A DNA stretch of 64,000 bases from Ursus arctos (GCF_023065955.2 NW_026623050.1:24386501-24450500), one strand, 5' to 3'. Numbered from the stretch's first letter, positions 10,219 to 21,841 are shown. Notes: generated by a model from the letters alone, not told the origin. A program made the numbers and translations.

Positions 10219-11782
10219 TTTCCCCAGCAATTTAGTGCACCTGGTTATAAATAGGCTTAATCTTAAATTCTCTGCTGTACTGATTTGGAAGCTCCTCTGT
10301 CCCAAGATACGAATTAGGCCAGGGTTTTCAGAAATCTCTCATTCCCAAACTGACTTGCTCTCTCCTAACTTTCCCTGTTACATTTCAATTAATACACGAA
10401 ACTGGAAATTTCTCTTTTTGCTCTAAGTTTTCTAGTTGGTAATGACTTTCATCTTCCATAGCCAACATTAATTTAGATTTGAAAATCATATTTTCTAGTA
10501 ATTTTCAAATGGAAGATTTTAGAATAACCCAGGGAAGAGTATAGGTATTATCTTTGTATATGTGTATTTCTAAAAAAGAGCTGAAACCAGCAAAGAGCTT
10601 CAAAAATCCACATTTGCAAACACTAGTTAATACTCTCAATCTTTGGAAATATTTATGGATATTGTTATAGAAGACTTTCTGGCACTGCATAGAATAAACA
10701 CAACAAATTTCTCAGTTTGTTGCATTGAGCAACACAATGGTTAACTATCATCCCTGCATTCATTCAAAATAGCTAAGAAAGTTATGAGGTTAATGTCACC
10801 CATCTCCTCAACTCCAGATGCCCAGAGTATTTTTGTTCTACACGTTTGCCTTGTATCGCAAACATTTCAAGCCCCAGTGTTCTGAGTTAAGAACTGGGAA
10901 CAGTCTATTCTGAAGGCTGTTTTTTCAGTAATTAAGACAATGTTCTTTTGCACTATGTTCCTCTCTTTGGAAGCAAAAGCAATATAATACCGTGGAAAAA
11001 TATTTAGATAGAGTTGGATTCTCAATTTTGTGGCTTACTTTTCTTTCCAGGTTCAGCTTTCTTACTTGCAAAATGCAGACACTAATGCTTGGGTTTGCCA
11101 TGCTATAAGCAACGACAACACTACGACATGTCTCTGGACATTTTTGGGTAGTGCATCGGTCAGAGTTTAAACAGAAAAACAAAACCACTGTAAGAGATAT
11201 AGGGTAGAATACTAATTATGCAATTGTAGGACCAAGGCAGAAGTCTATGTGAGGCAGTGGCCTCTGTGTCTAGTGTTGGGTTAGAATTTAGCATGCTTAG
11301 CTGGCAACTGGGAAAGAAGACTTAACAATGAAGTGGAGGAGAACAAGGACAAAGAAGAACCCACGCAGACGTACTGGAACATACATCCATCTCTCTAGGC
11401 CTCCATCCTCAATGATGTGGTTGACTTGCAGGAAAAAGCTAGTGTTTTGCCACAGTGCTGCATACATTTCTGGTCCAAGACGAAAAGCTGGGGGAGGAAA
11501 TCTGGCGGCAGCCCAGGTACAACCCATACCTACAAGTTGAGCTAGGCTCAGTGACAACCTATCAAGTCACTGCAGTACCTGGTACCACTAAACAAACTTC
11601 AAAGCCTAAAAATTGATACTACTCCTCTTCTGCCTCCCAATTCTCACACAAATCTCTGTCATGGCTAATCCTAACATGGAACCCTATAGGGAAAGGAATC
11701 TTTCCAGGAATTAGTTCCAGTTTAGCTAAATTTACACAGTGCAAAACCACTATAGTAAGGACTTCCTTAATTTTTAAAAGAA
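10219..11782. other. No gene or recognised repeat
   Basis: About 1.6 kb. Short open frames up to about 87 codons occur on both strands, with no motif I recognise. The 11297-11557 stretch is open in two opposite frames, which is better explained by chance than by a gene. Confidence 0.45.
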
Positions 11783-11800
11783 GTGGAAATGGATCATTAT

Positions 11801-11975
11801 TTTTTTAAAGATTTATTTGAGAGAGAGAGAGAGAAAGCATGCATGAGTGAAGGAAGGGGCAGAGGGAGAGGAAGAGAATCTTTAAGCAGACTCCCCACTG
11901 AGTGGGGAGCCTGACCGTGGCCTGAGCCAAAACCAAGAGTCATACGCTCAACTGACTGAGCCACCCAGGCGCCCT
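11801..11975 (-). mobile_element. CAN-SINE
   Basis: Starts with TTTTTTAAAGATTTATTTGA and a GA-rich run, ends GACTGAGCCACCCAGGCGCC. Flanked by near-identical 18-bp duplications beginning GTGGAAATGGAT (11783-11800 and 11976-11993, one difference). Confidence 0.97.
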
Positions 11976-11993
11976 GTGGAAATGGATTATTAT

Positions 11994-12599
11994 AAGAAGG
12001 ACTGTGATTAGATCTGTACATTTTGGTGAAAGGCAGAGACACTGAGGAACATAAATATTCTTGGCTCTGCTAGTTTGTAAACAGTACATAGTTTATTACA
12101 AGCAACATCTTGGTCCCCAGAGGCAGTGTTAGAAAATTTTTTAAAAAACCTTGAACCTGCAGGAACCAGCTGATATTCTTTCTGGAAAACCCAGCTAAGT
12201 GAAGAATCTTTCAGAAAAGTTCTTGAACCAAACCTATTCCCATCTGAATATAGCATGAATTATACTATATAAACTCAGTTTCATGCAATAGAAACTGTGG
12301 GCTATATAGCAAATTGTCAATAGTGCATTACACCTGTTCAACAAATGTTAGTTGAATCACAGGGTGGTAAACAAAGGATTAATGCTTCCTTCTAGTTATT
12401 AACATATAACTATATTCAAACGTGTCAATTAATACAACTTATATTTATTCTGGGGGTTTCTCCCTTGATGGAAAAATGCTCAGTGTAAAATATGCAATGC
12501 AAAATTTATTCCATCATATGATAATTAGTTATGAAAGATACTGTTCAAAATCAAATAACTTTATTCATGTAGAAAGATGGACATACAGACAAACTAATA
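11994..12599. other. No gene or recognised repeat
   Basis: About 600 bp of AT-rich sequence without recognisable elements. Confidence 0.45.
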
Positions 12600-12795
12600 G
12601 GTGGCTCATCTGCCTTTGGCCCAGGTCATGATCCTGGAGTCCTGGGTTCGAGCCCTGCATGGAGCCCGTGTTGGGCTCCCTGCTTAGTGGGGAGTCTGTT
12701 CTCCCTCTCCCTTGCCCCCCCCCGACTTGTGCTTTCTCTCTCTCTCTCTCACTTGCTCACTCTTTCTCAAATAAATAAAATATTTTTTAAAAAAG
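12600..12795 (+). mobile_element. CAN-SINE, 5'-truncated
   Basis: Begins inside the head at GTGGCTCATCTGCC. The first bases of the tRNA-like part are lost and an internal piece of the head is deleted. The CT-rich 3' half, a C9 run and an AAATAAATAAAA tail remain. A possible duplication, AGACAAA-TAA, is seen on both sides. Confidence 0.92.
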
Positions 12796-12889
12796 ACAAA
12801 TAAAAATGTATTCATAAATCTATTATTATACAATCTCCACTGGCCTGTCAATATGTTTTATAATGTTACTTTCAAAACTTTTAAATGCA

Positions 12890-13440
12890 TTTAATTTTTT
12901 TAATTAAATTCAAGGGAGTAAAACATTTAAGAAGTAGGTTAAAATAAATAAAAGTATACAGTAAAATTTCTTCCCATGCCATCCCCCATCAGCTCAGGCT
13001 CTTCTTGCTGCCCTAAAAAAGATAACCTTTGTTACTAGTTTCTTGATTATCTTTCAAGACACTCTTATGTGTATATGAGCAAATACAAACAAAACTGTCT
13101 CAACCCCAACTTTCTTACACAAATGGTAGGAGAGCTATACACACTGTTATTTCTATCTTCCTTTCACTTAATATACCTTGGAGTTCTTTCCACAACATTA
13201 AGAATTTCCCCATCTGGGATGCCTGGCTGGCTTTGTTGGTAGAGCATGCGACTCTTGATCTCATGGTCATGAGCTGGAGCCCCATGTAGAGCTTACTTTA
13301 AAAAAAAAAAACAGAAGAGGAATTTCCCCATCCTTCTGTTTAGCTGCTTAGTATTCCATTGTATGTACATATAGTATAAACTACACTTTCAAATTTTATC
13401 TCCTATTTTCAACTCCGTGGAGTTTCATTTGGCTTCTCCT
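12890..13440 (-). mobile_element. L1M-type LINE fragment, interrupted by a short SINE
   Basis: The order 'cttgattatctttcaagaca', 'cacaaatggtaggagagcta', 'taatataccttggagttctt', then 'gctgcttagtattccattgt' after the SINE matches an antisense old L1 3' region. Orientation is inferred by comparison with the sense L1 at 7.7-8.0 kb. Confidence 0.6.
13216..13319 (+). mobile_element. Short CAN-SINE (SINEC2-like)
   Basis: The tRNA-like head GGGATGCCTGGCTGGCTTTG is joined almost directly to 'catgtagagcttactttaaa', without the CT-rich middle of the long type. Perfect 13-bp duplications GAATTTCCCCATC lie at 13202-13214 and 13320-13332. Confidence 0.93.
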
Positions 13441-14615
13441 TCCATACACTCTTGAAATAACTACCATTCAGCGACTGGCAGTTCTTCCTGCGTTCGAAGA
13501 GAAGCAACACAAATGATGCTGACTCCAGGATTTGAACAGTTCTGGTATTTTCTCCCTCACATAGAGCCAATGAACACATGTGCTCTCGTCAGCAAGCTGC
13601 GTCCTTTGCCCTCAGCCAAGCTCTAGATGGCAGTGAGCATGATGAGTGCACCAGACTTCATTTATGGAGCTTGAGCTTTAAGCCCGTGGGACACCACGCC
13701 CAGCTGTAAACTGGCAAGCCGGTTCCACTGGCACATGCGCTCCATTTGCCTAGGAGCCTCAGGCTGAGCCCACCCCGAGTAGCTCCTCCTCCAAGATAAA
13801 GCTCTCTTCATGGTCATAATGCAGTCCTGAATCCATATGCTTGGTTTAGTTCTTCCTAATTACATCCATTGATGTTGAAAAACATTCAAACCAAGAAAGA
13901 GACCAAAGGGACTGTGGGCACTTGTAGCTGCCAAACAGGCAGGTTTTTATACCATGGCCGCTGGGGAGATACATAAAGGCCAGATGGTATGTCACAGCAT
14001 ATGTTCCCTACAAGGACAGCACAGAGACACTCTGCATGTGGAGAGCCTGGGGCAAAAACACCACCCGGAAAGCCATAAGAAACACAAAGGGATCAAAGCA
14101 GGAGTCCTGGAGTTACTCCAAGGGAGTGGGCAGCCCCAGGTGGCTACCTCCTGGTCACCCCCAGGCCTGAGTGTGCATTCCTGGGGGCTAGGGCCTTTTC
14201 TCCCGAGCGGGTGCTCTTGCTCTGGGATACACCCTTTTCTCTTGGGCACTGGAAAGCAAGCACACACTTAGCCTCTGTGTTGGACAAGTCATTTCTGAGA
14301 AATCCGCCGAACCACAAACTGACACTTTCACTAAGTCAATAAAAGTAGCATTTGGGTGATTAAGAATTCATTCCAGGCCTTTTGAATGGGTCGTCTGTAG
14401 CAGTAATTTGGTTTCTAAACTGAAACGAATACGTGTGTGTATGTGTATTTTGCAGCTTCACACGCCCATGTGATTATAATGTTATAACTTACGTTCTTAC
14501 ATTCTGTGAATTTCGGAAGACTCCTGGATTAATTTTGAAAATTTGGCAATAAAATCCTCTTACTTAGACATCCAAGATGTACTTACCTTACTCATGCTAA
14601 TTGTAATAATACTCA
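13441..14615. other. No confirmed gene; GC-richer block
   Basis: The part at 13560-14270 is more GC-rich than its surroundings. It carries overlapping open frames on both strands (105 codons plus at 13954-14271, 91 codons minus at 13992-14267). Neither has a recognisable domain. An AGATAAAGCTCTCTTCATGG stretch at about 13793 resembles the AATAAAGCTCTCTT signal of some LTRs, so part of it could be an unrecognised LTR. Confidence 0.35.
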
Positions 14616-14621
14616 TCCTAT

Positions 14622-14654
14622 TTATAATATAATATAATATAATATAATATAATT
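14622..14654. repeat. (TATAA)n microsatellite
   Basis: Six or more pentanucleotide units, nearly perfect, directly before a MIR. Confidence 0.95.
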
Positions 14655-14862
14655 ATACTGGGGGCCCAGAACTTTGCTAACTACTTTACATGCATTATCT
14701 CACTTAATCACCATCAAGAACACTGTGATGTAGGTTCTATTATTATACAAGTCTTAATAGATGAGGAAGCTGAAAGCGAAAGAGGCTAAGCGACTTGGTT
14801 CAAGGTCACAGGGCACATCGAAAGGGGATTTGGGTTGTCTGACTTCAGAGCCACCACTGTCA
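14655..14862 (-). mobile_element. MIR SINE
   Basis: Reversed MIR: 'acatgcattatctcacttaa', 'tagatgaggaagctgaaagc', 'ttggttcaaggtcacagggc', 'tctgacttcagagccaccac'. Confidence 0.82.
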
Positions 14863-15262
14863 TCAATAAAAATATCACCCTGGATTCTAGTTTTTGTCAT
14901 AGATTGTTTAATAAGCTCTGGAGCTTCCTAAATTTGCTGAAAGGGTGAGGGGAAAGAAAAATCTCCCTTTGGATTTAGCCATCTACTAGTTTATAGAATT
15001 CTCTGCCTTTAAATTATATTCTACCCATGCATATAAACTGTCTTTTCTTTCTTCTATTGCTTTGGTATAAAATGGAAAACAAGAGTTAAGCATTTCAAAA
15101 CATCTCTCATTTCAAAGCATATTGGCACTACAGTTAGGAGTTAGGAGTCTTTGGGATCTGTGTGAAGCCCTCGCAGCTCCACTGGGAAAAGTCCTGGTGT
15201 CCTGCTTGCTACTTGGCTTATCTGGCTAGAGGAGCACATTCCACTTCATCACAGTGGTTTGT
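14863..15262. other. No gene or recognised repeat
   Basis: About 400 bp of unique-looking sequence. Confidence 0.45.
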
Positions 15263-15365
15263 GACTCTTTTCCCTGTGAGCTACTGGAGAGCAGGAACTA
15301 TGTGACATTCATCTCTGTATCCCCTACATCTGCCTCATAGTTGTGGCTCAGTAAATTGAAAGGTA
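15263..15365 (+). mobile_element. L2 LINE 3' end
   Basis: 'tactggagagcaggaactat' followed by 'catctctgtatcccctacat' and 'gttgtggctcagtaaattga' fits the last about 100 bases of L2. Confidence 0.6.
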
Positions 15366-15945
15366 CTGATCATACCAGTGTCGGGATGGTGATGAGATCA
15401 ACCTGCAGCCTCTTTCCCTGATACTGCATTTTCAAATGAAGTCTCCAAGAGGCAGAGAGACCCCAGTCTCTTCCTAGGATTTGCTGCTTTGGTTGAGAGG
15501 CAGAATTCCTTTTACCAGGGCTCCTTAATGGTCTCAGAATAAGGGAATTTGGTGCCCCACATAAGTCCATCAATAGGAAAATACGGAATTTGAGACCCTT
15601 ACGGTCTTCACTTTCCCTATCCTTCCTGTATGACAGCTACATGGTGGAGGTCAGGGAAGAGTGGGAATTCCATTTCTTAATGTAACGATATGATATTAAG
15701 AGCTAGCCTCTGCCCGGTCATGAAGATGAAGTATCCAGAGTAAGACATATAGGCAAACAGCACCTTCATTGTTCAAAAGGGAATGAATTCTAGGAATTAT
15801 AGATCAATAGACATTACATTAATTTCTAACAAAATTATTAAATATTATTAAAGTGCAGATTCTGAAGTATTTAGAAAAGAGTCTAATGATTATTAGGAGC
15901 TTTTGTGGGTTCACTAGAAATAAACCTATTTACAGTTAATTTCTT
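15366..15945. other. No gene or recognised repeat
   Basis: 580 bp. A 67-codon minus-strand open frame has no recognisable motif. Confidence 0.45.
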
Positions 15946-16138
15946 TTTTTTAAAGATTTATTTATTTATTTGAGGGGGCAAGGGGGAGGGGCAGAGGGAA
16001 AGGGAAAGAGAGAATCTCCAGCAAACTCCCCGCTGAGCACAGAGCTTGACTCAGGGCTCTATCTCACAACCCTGAGATAATGACCTGAGCCAAAATCAAG
16101 AGAGGGATGCTTAACTGACTGAGCCACCCAGGCACCCC
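15946..16138 (-). mobile_element. CAN-SINE
   Basis: Reversed tail TTTTTTTAAAGATTTATTTA at the left, reversed head GACTGAGCCACCCAGGCACC at the right. Flanks TTAATTTCTTT and CTAACTTCATTTCTTT suggest a decayed target duplication. Confidence 0.94.
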
Positions 16139-17349
16139 TAACTTCATTTCTTTTTCTTTTTTTTTTTTACACTTTTAAAGCATTGCTGGGTTGGTAGATT
16201 AAGAAAATTCTGCAGATAAAAAATTTGACATACTCCTCTTTCATTTAACTTGTAGAACATTTATTTTGTACTAGGTGGTGAACAAAATAAACCTTATTAA
16301 TCCTGTGGGAGATAATGATAACAAGTAATCTCTGAAATTTGGAAGAGAAAAAAGACATGGCTTAGTTGGATGCTCTGTCAGGGTTGAAGAGTAGGCCCAG
16401 AAGGAGGTCTCTAATGGGGTGCAACCCAGAGCTCAGTCCTTCATGCTCCATGCTTATCAAATTTAGGGAGCCCAGAGCAAACCAAATGGTTGTTATGCTT
16501 GATAACACGGTTAATGTTTAAAATATTCTCAAGATAATAGAATGCTCTTAAAAATAGAGAAAAATTTAAAGTAACAGTTAATATGTTCATCTGTATCTTT
16601 TATATTTCAAATAGGTTTGCATTATTTCTTTTGACCCACACTTAGACATAACCAACAGTGAGATAAACTCCCCCAATGAATGTCCAGTAGGTAAACAAAT
16701 AAATCTCTATAAGCAGGCTTTCCACATAAGGTACAGAAAGACCTGTCAAGAGTTGAAGGAGAAGGCTGCATTGTATTCACAGCCCAACCGGAAGAACTCC
16801 GTAGTCCCAACTGATTTGAAAATTTGAAGGGCTTCTTCAGTGATTACAATTATCAAATCTTCAAGGCAATTTGTCCTCTGAAAAGGAATAAATCAGCTAA
16901 GACACTCAAGACTGAGCTTTAGTAAACTAATGTTCACTAATAGTAAACTATTAGTTTTAGTAAACATTGGTTTGACTCACTGAAGAAAAGAGTTAGGTTT
17001 TGCTGATAAAAATACCCTATATTCTTGCTCTTTCCTATTGAAATGAAGATCAGTTGTATCCTATAGGTCAGTTGCTTCTGTACACAATTTGGTTTAAATT
17101 AGGGCTTGGTGCAAAATTTACAGGGGCTGTTGGGAATAATTATGAAGTTAGAATTTTAGGCATATCTAATTGTTTTCCAGAATGAGTAATTTTTCTTTGG
17201 GATCATTTACAAAGTATTGGTCTCAATCATCTGGCTGTCAGAAATTAGAATGACTTAAACACTGTTCACATATGTCATCAGGAAAGTCCTGGCGGAGCAT
17301 AGCTATTAACAGAACAATTTTAGGATGAATGGAATCAGCTTATGCTTCC
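16139..17349. other. No gene or recognised repeat
   Basis: About 1.2 kb, AT-rich. A local imperfect duplication of 'tagtaaactaatgttcac' and 'agtaaactattagtttta' occurs at about 16920-16965. Nothing else recognised. Confidence 0.45.
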
Positions 17350-17449
17350 CATTAGCCAAGAGCCTGATGCGGGGCTCCATTCCAGGACCTTGGGATCATG
17401 ACGCGAACCAAAGGCAGAAGCTTAACCAACTGAACCACCCAGGCATCCC
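17350..17449 (-). mobile_element. CAN-SINE, head portion only
   Basis: Retains 'ctgatgcggggctccattcc' through GAACCACCCAGGCATCCC. The CT-rich 3' half and the A tail are missing, so this is a broken copy. Confidence 0.85.
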
Positions 17450-17544
17450 TTCCTGGATTTATTCACGTAAGTACAAACATATATATGCAAATGTTTATTT
17501 TTCTTTTTCAAATAATGCAAACAGAACATGTTTTTCACAATCAT

Positions 17545-17625
17545 CTTGATATTCTGGCACCAGGCATTGTGCTAGGAATACAATAGATGCTCAATATATG
17601 TTGACTGAGTTGGGGATTACCAAGG
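17545..17625 (+). mobile_element. Possible L2 3' tail
   Basis: 'ctggcaccaggcattgtgct' and 'atagatgctcaatatatgtt' resemble the last bases of L2 or MIR. Too short to separate the two families. Confidence 0.35.
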
Positions 17626-18831
17626 TTCCCGGTATCTAGACAGTTCTTTGGCTATTTGATTCTCTCCCTTCCTTCCCCTGCCACTTCACCCCCTTGGATA
17701 TTAGAGAAATAAAACCCAAAGCAGTCAATTTTACTACCCAGAAGCAGAAGCTCAGTAAAGACAAGGGAAGATTAATATTCCTGGCTAAAATACACATGTA
17801 TTTCAATTTTCTCTACTACTCCACCCACTAATGGTTCCAGATAATAGATAACTGTATCTTTGAAAACTATACTCATGACATAGATTATTTACTGTAAACT
17901 CTGTAATATAAAGATCACGAAATAAGGAATGACTCCTTCATGATCATATTAAGTAATCTTTATATTAGTGATCTATATATTAGTACTAAGCTACTACTTT
18001 GCTTAGTAGCACTTATTACTAATGACATTGTTAATATGACTTCTGTTATTATGCTTTAAGGACTGGAGTGCTATGCTGGTTGATTCTGTCATTACCATTT
18101 TTTGCTTTGTTTTGCCTTTTTTCTCCATCTTAGTATCCCCAGAAGAATCATAACTTTTCACAAAGGCATCTAATTTCTTAACCTCGAAGCAGAAGAGAAA
18201 CATTTTTCAAATTTTCCTGTGATAGTCAAGGCGGGGTGGGGGGGGGTTGCTGAATGTATATACTTAAATGAATTAAACTCAGACCTTCTCTGGTTGGATG
18301 TGTGAGCTGCCCAGACAAAGATGAAGGTTCACGTAGTTTAAGGATGAAATATAGACCATCCTGTGCAAAACCACTGTGTTGCAGTTTAATTAAAAGAATT
18401 CATTAAAGTGGTGCCCCATCCAGGGTAATTAGTATGCGTAATTTATGCGTTGCCTAATACACAAGGGCAGTAGCTTGAATAATAAACTCAAGTTAACCTT
18501 AAGTGGAAGAGATTGAATGGTCAGATGTTTATTTAGCTCAGGTTTGCTCACGAGTTAAGGTTAAAGAGGTGAAATTCAGTTATAGTTAATTAATTAATTT
18601 CTCAGATTTTCTTCATGAAAATCCTGCCTGCTCAATTGGGTAAAAGTTTAGTCAAAGGTGGACAGCACTATTTTTATTCATCAGCTATTTTCTGACATGT
18701 CCTCTAGGAAATTAATAACCATTTGAAAGAATAAATTTAAGGGAACTGCAAAGAGAGAGAAAATAAGACCAAAAGAAAAAGGTAGAGCTAATCTGGGGTC
18801 TGTGCCCACAGAAAGAACAAAACAAGGACAG
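17626..18831. other. No gene; candidate conserved non-coding block
   Basis: A C/G-run (GGCGGGGTGGGGGGGGGTTG) lies near 18230. The part at 18360-18620 is dense in TAATTA/ATTA words and looks unlike the decayed repeats around it. No gene signal. Confidence 0.4.
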
Positions 18832-19024
18832 AGGCACCTGGGTTACTGAGTTGGTTTAACATCTAACTCTTGGTTTTGGTTCAGGTCATGATTTCAGGGT
18901 CCTGAGATCAAACCCTGTGTCAGGCTGCACACTGGGCGTGGAGCCTGATTGAGATTCTCCCTCCCTCTGCTCCCTCCCCTTCTCTAAAAACAAACAAACA
19001 AACAAAAAACCCCAAAAAACCCCC
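18832..19024 (+). mobile_element. CAN-SINE
   Basis: Head AGGCACCTGGGTTACTGAGT, CT-rich half, then a tail of AAAC units and C-interrupted A runs. Flanked by AAACAAGGACAG and AAACCAGGACAG. Confidence 0.94.
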
Positions 19025-19064
19025 AAACCAGGACAGATTCAAAGATTATCAATATTTTGGGCCT

Positions 19065-19264
19065 GGGGACACCTGGGTGGCTCAGTTGGTTAAGCATCTG
19101 CCTTCAGGTCAGGTCATGATCCCAGGGTCCTGGGATGGAGTTTCGCATCAGGCTCCCTGCTCAGCGGGGGAGCCTGCTTCTTCCTCTGCCTGCTGCTCCT
19201 CCTGCTTGCGAGCCCGTGCTTTCTCTCTCTGACAAATAAATAAATAAAATCTTAAAAAAAAAAA
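19065..19264 (+). mobile_element. CAN-SINE
   Basis: Head GGGGACACCTGGGTGGCTCA, tail AAATAAATAAATAAAATCTT. Decayed flanks TTTTGGGCCT and ATTGGGGGCCT. It lies 40 bp after the previous SINE in the same orientation. Confidence 0.95.
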
Positions 19265-19567
19265 TTGGGGGCCTAACTAGGACAAGGGTATCCAGTTTTT
19301 TTCAATAATGGGCCATGTGTTTAGGAATTCCTATATGTATTTAAGCTTTGCTATTTTTTTTATCAACTTATCAACAGGAAGAGCAAGAGTCCATGCTTGT
19401 CAGGTATGTAATTGCAAATATGAACCAGTTCTTACGCTAGTTCTGTTTATTCCTTTTACTAGAAATACTTCATCATGCCCCGATTCTGTGATGTAATTTT
19501 GCGGAATTAAACTTGAAGTGTTCAAGAATATGCAATTAATTGCATTCAGCTTCCATTACAATGACTT

Positions 19568-19683
19568 GTTTTTTTAAAGATTTCTTTTATTTTAAGTAAT
19601 CTCTATACCCAATGTGGGGCTTGAACTTACAACCCTGAGATCAAGAGTCACATGTTCAACCATCCAAGACAGCCAGGCGCCCC
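19568..19683 (-). mobile_element. Short CAN-SINE (SINEC2-like)
   Basis: Short form: 'taagtaatctctatacccaa' is joined to the reversed head ending AGACAGCCAGGCGCCCC. Perfect duplication TTACAATGACTT on both sides (19556-19567 and 19687-19698). Confidence 0.94.
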
Positions 19684-19698
19684 AATTTACAATGACTT

Positions 19699-20397
19699 AT
19701 TAATCAAGTCCTTTCGCAAGACAACGGGCACCTCACCCAGTGGTTGTGATGGGAAATGGTGAGGCCTGGGGAATCTATTTGTTTGTGTGAGGAAGCTAAT
19801 TAGGTGAATTGGTTTTGACTGATTTGCTGTATTGGTGGCTGCATGTAGACAGAAGAAGCAAGTGAAGATAACGAGCTACAATCAGCCACACACAACAGTC
19901 GGTTTCAGAGTTGCATAAATCATGGACTTCCTTGATATGAGAGCCATTTCTCCCTTTGTGGAACTGCCATTCCTCCATTTCACACCATTCCAGTGGGCTA
20001 CCAACCACCGCTGCTCACCTGCCCACATGGTGAGCACATGGCCTAAGCTAGGTCAATCAGATTGTCTCTTCCATAAATTTGGATTTTGAGTCGAGAGAGA
20101 CAGAGGGGGAGGAAAGAGAGTTGGCACTGAGCCATCCAATGACCATTCCCAAAGAGCTGCAGAGATCCCTGAAGCTGCTATAGGTCCTTTTCAGAAAGTG
20201 ATGTTTTCAACTCTTTCATTTTGTGGTCTTAACAGTATCTTGGCAAAATCCTATTTGCCTCAGCCAGAGTTACTTTCTGAGGCATGAAACCAAAGACAAT
20301 GAATGTTACTACAATTCAGAGATGGAAGAACTTATTTCCAATTGGAGTGGTGTTGAGGAACAGTGTAGAGAGATGGTGGGGTACACTAGATTCCAGT
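19699..20397. other. No gene; one possible unclassified repeat
   Basis: The stretch at about 20000-20170 ('agcacatggcctaagctagg', 'tcaatcagattgtctcttcc') resembles a phrase common in mammalian interspersed repeats, but I cannot name the family. The rest is unrecognised. Confidence 0.35.
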
Positions 20398-20615
20398 CTG
20401 GTTTGCCAAATACTCACTGTCTACGAAGTACTGCATATACAAAATATGCAATTCTTCAGGAAACACAACAAATACCCCCATTTTATAGATGGGGAATCTG
20501 AGGCTCAGGAAAGCTCTGTAACTTACCCAAAGCCACACTGCTAGCAAGTAGGAAAGCTGAGACTTGAACCTAGGACTTCCTCACCTGAAAGCCTGTGTTC
20601 CTTCTGCACACCAAA
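20398..20615 (-). mobile_element. MIR SINE, first of four clustered
   Basis: CCCCCATTTTATAGATGGGG, 'aatctgaggctcaggaaagc', 'aacttacccaaagccacact', 'gagacttgaacctaggactt': a well preserved reversed MIR. Confidence 0.85.
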
Positions 20616-20617
20616 TG

Positions 20618-20800
20618 ATTCTCCAGCTTGTGGCCTTGGGCAAATCACTTAGCCTCTATACACTTTGGGTTCCTTAGTGGTAAAACTTGGAATATAACAG
20701 CTGTCCTGTGTCCCCTGCAGGGTTGTTGTGAGGATCAAAAGAGAGAATGTCTGTGAAAGCACTTTGAAGGCTGTCACACTATCCAAATACTTGTAAAGGC
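20618..20800 (+). mobile_element. MIR SINE, second of four clustered
   Basis: GTGGCCTTGGGCAAATCACT, 'ttccttagtggtaaaacttg', GGGTTGTTGTGAGGATCAAA, 'ctgtgaaagcactttgaagg'. It abuts the previous MIR in inverted orientation. Confidence 0.85.
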
Positions 20801-21099
20801 TTCCTATTGTTAGGTGGAACTCCAACTAGGATGGGCCAGATGCTGAAAGGGGATAAGGGGGAGGCTGGAATAGGGTGTGATCACAGGAATGGGGCTCTGG
20901 GAGAGAAGTGGGGAAGTCCTGGGAGACAAAAAGTCCCAGGGGAGGTAGGGGTCAGCAGGTGCAGGCCTATAGAGTTTGATCCGCCAATCCAAAAAACTTA
21001 AGACCTGGGCTTGTGGAGTTGAAAGTCTGAAATGGATGGTTTGAAAATCAATAAAAGGAAGTGGTACTTTGAAATGGTGAGTAAAGGAAAAGTCTTATC

Positions 21100-21290
21100 T
21101 TCATGAGGTATGAGGCATTTTCACATGCATCATCTCATCAAGTCTTCTCCACAACCCTAGGACGTCTGTGTCATCCCTATTTCACAGCTGAGATTCTGAA
21201 TCTCGGCAAGAGTTAAGAAACCTGCTTAATGTCACAATATAAAGGACAGGAGCAGATTTTTAACCCTGAGCCTTCTGGGGCTATACCCCC
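21100..21290 (-). mobile_element. MIR SINE, third of four clustered
   Basis: 'cacatgcatcatctcatcaa', 'ccctatttcacagctgagat', 'cttaatgtcacaatataaag': reversed MIR core, moderately decayed. Confidence 0.7.
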
Positions 21291-21371
21291 TATCTTTAGC
21301 TTCCTCTGATTCATCCTGCCACCTACTGCCTTCTTCCTCTCCTCACCCACAACTCCTTAGCTGGAAAGAAA

Positions 21372-21492
21372 ATATAGGTCCTGGTCTCACTGAATGAATA
21401 TGCTATATGATCGTGGATTAATCACTTAACCTTCTGAATTTCAGGTTTTCTTATTTATACAATGATCTGTTTGAACTCTAAAATACTCTGGA
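21372..21492 (+). mobile_element. MIR SINE fragment, fourth of four clustered
   Basis: 'gatcgtggattaatcactta' and 'ttcaggttttcttatttata' represent the direct MIR core. The 3' end is not clear. Confidence 0.55.
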
Positions 21493-21741
21493 AGAGCTAA
21501 CTCCCCTGAGGCTGTTTAAGGAAAATCCTTTCATTTGCATACATCTCTGCTCCTGAAGACCCAGCCCCCAGTGCTCCTCAGCTGTATCCTAGACTGCAAG
21601 TGGCAAGTAGGATTTTAGAGCTTACTGTACCACTCAAAGGAAACTCCACTTCTTGTAGCTTTTGCAATAGTGTAAAAATAAGCCATAGGTATGATACATT
21701 GTAAGATCATGATTTTACTGTTTAAAGCAGTACGTTTAGTA

Positions 21742-21841
21742 TAGGGTGATCCCACTGTGCTCCCCTAGAAGGAATAAAAAAGTCCCTGCTTCAGGAATAA
21801 AAAAGTCCCAGATGTTCTTGATCTGGGACAATATCACCCTT
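21742..21841. mobile_element. Short palindromic DNA transposon (MER53-like MITE)
   Basis: Terminal inverted repeats TAGGGTGAT and ATCACCCT bound a 100-bp unit. Inside are two copies of AGGAATAAAAAAGTCCC (21770-21786 and 21793-21809), 23 bp apart, and a perfect 9-bp stem GTCCCAGAT/ATCTGGGAC with a 7-base loop (21805-21829). The layout fits a small non-autonomous hAT element. The family name is a guess. Confidence 0.55.

Noticed and set aside
13954..14271. GC-rich segment with opposed 105- and 91-codon frames as a possible gene
   Set aside because: No domain, no promoter or CpG island, and opposed frames of similar length suggest composition rather than coding.
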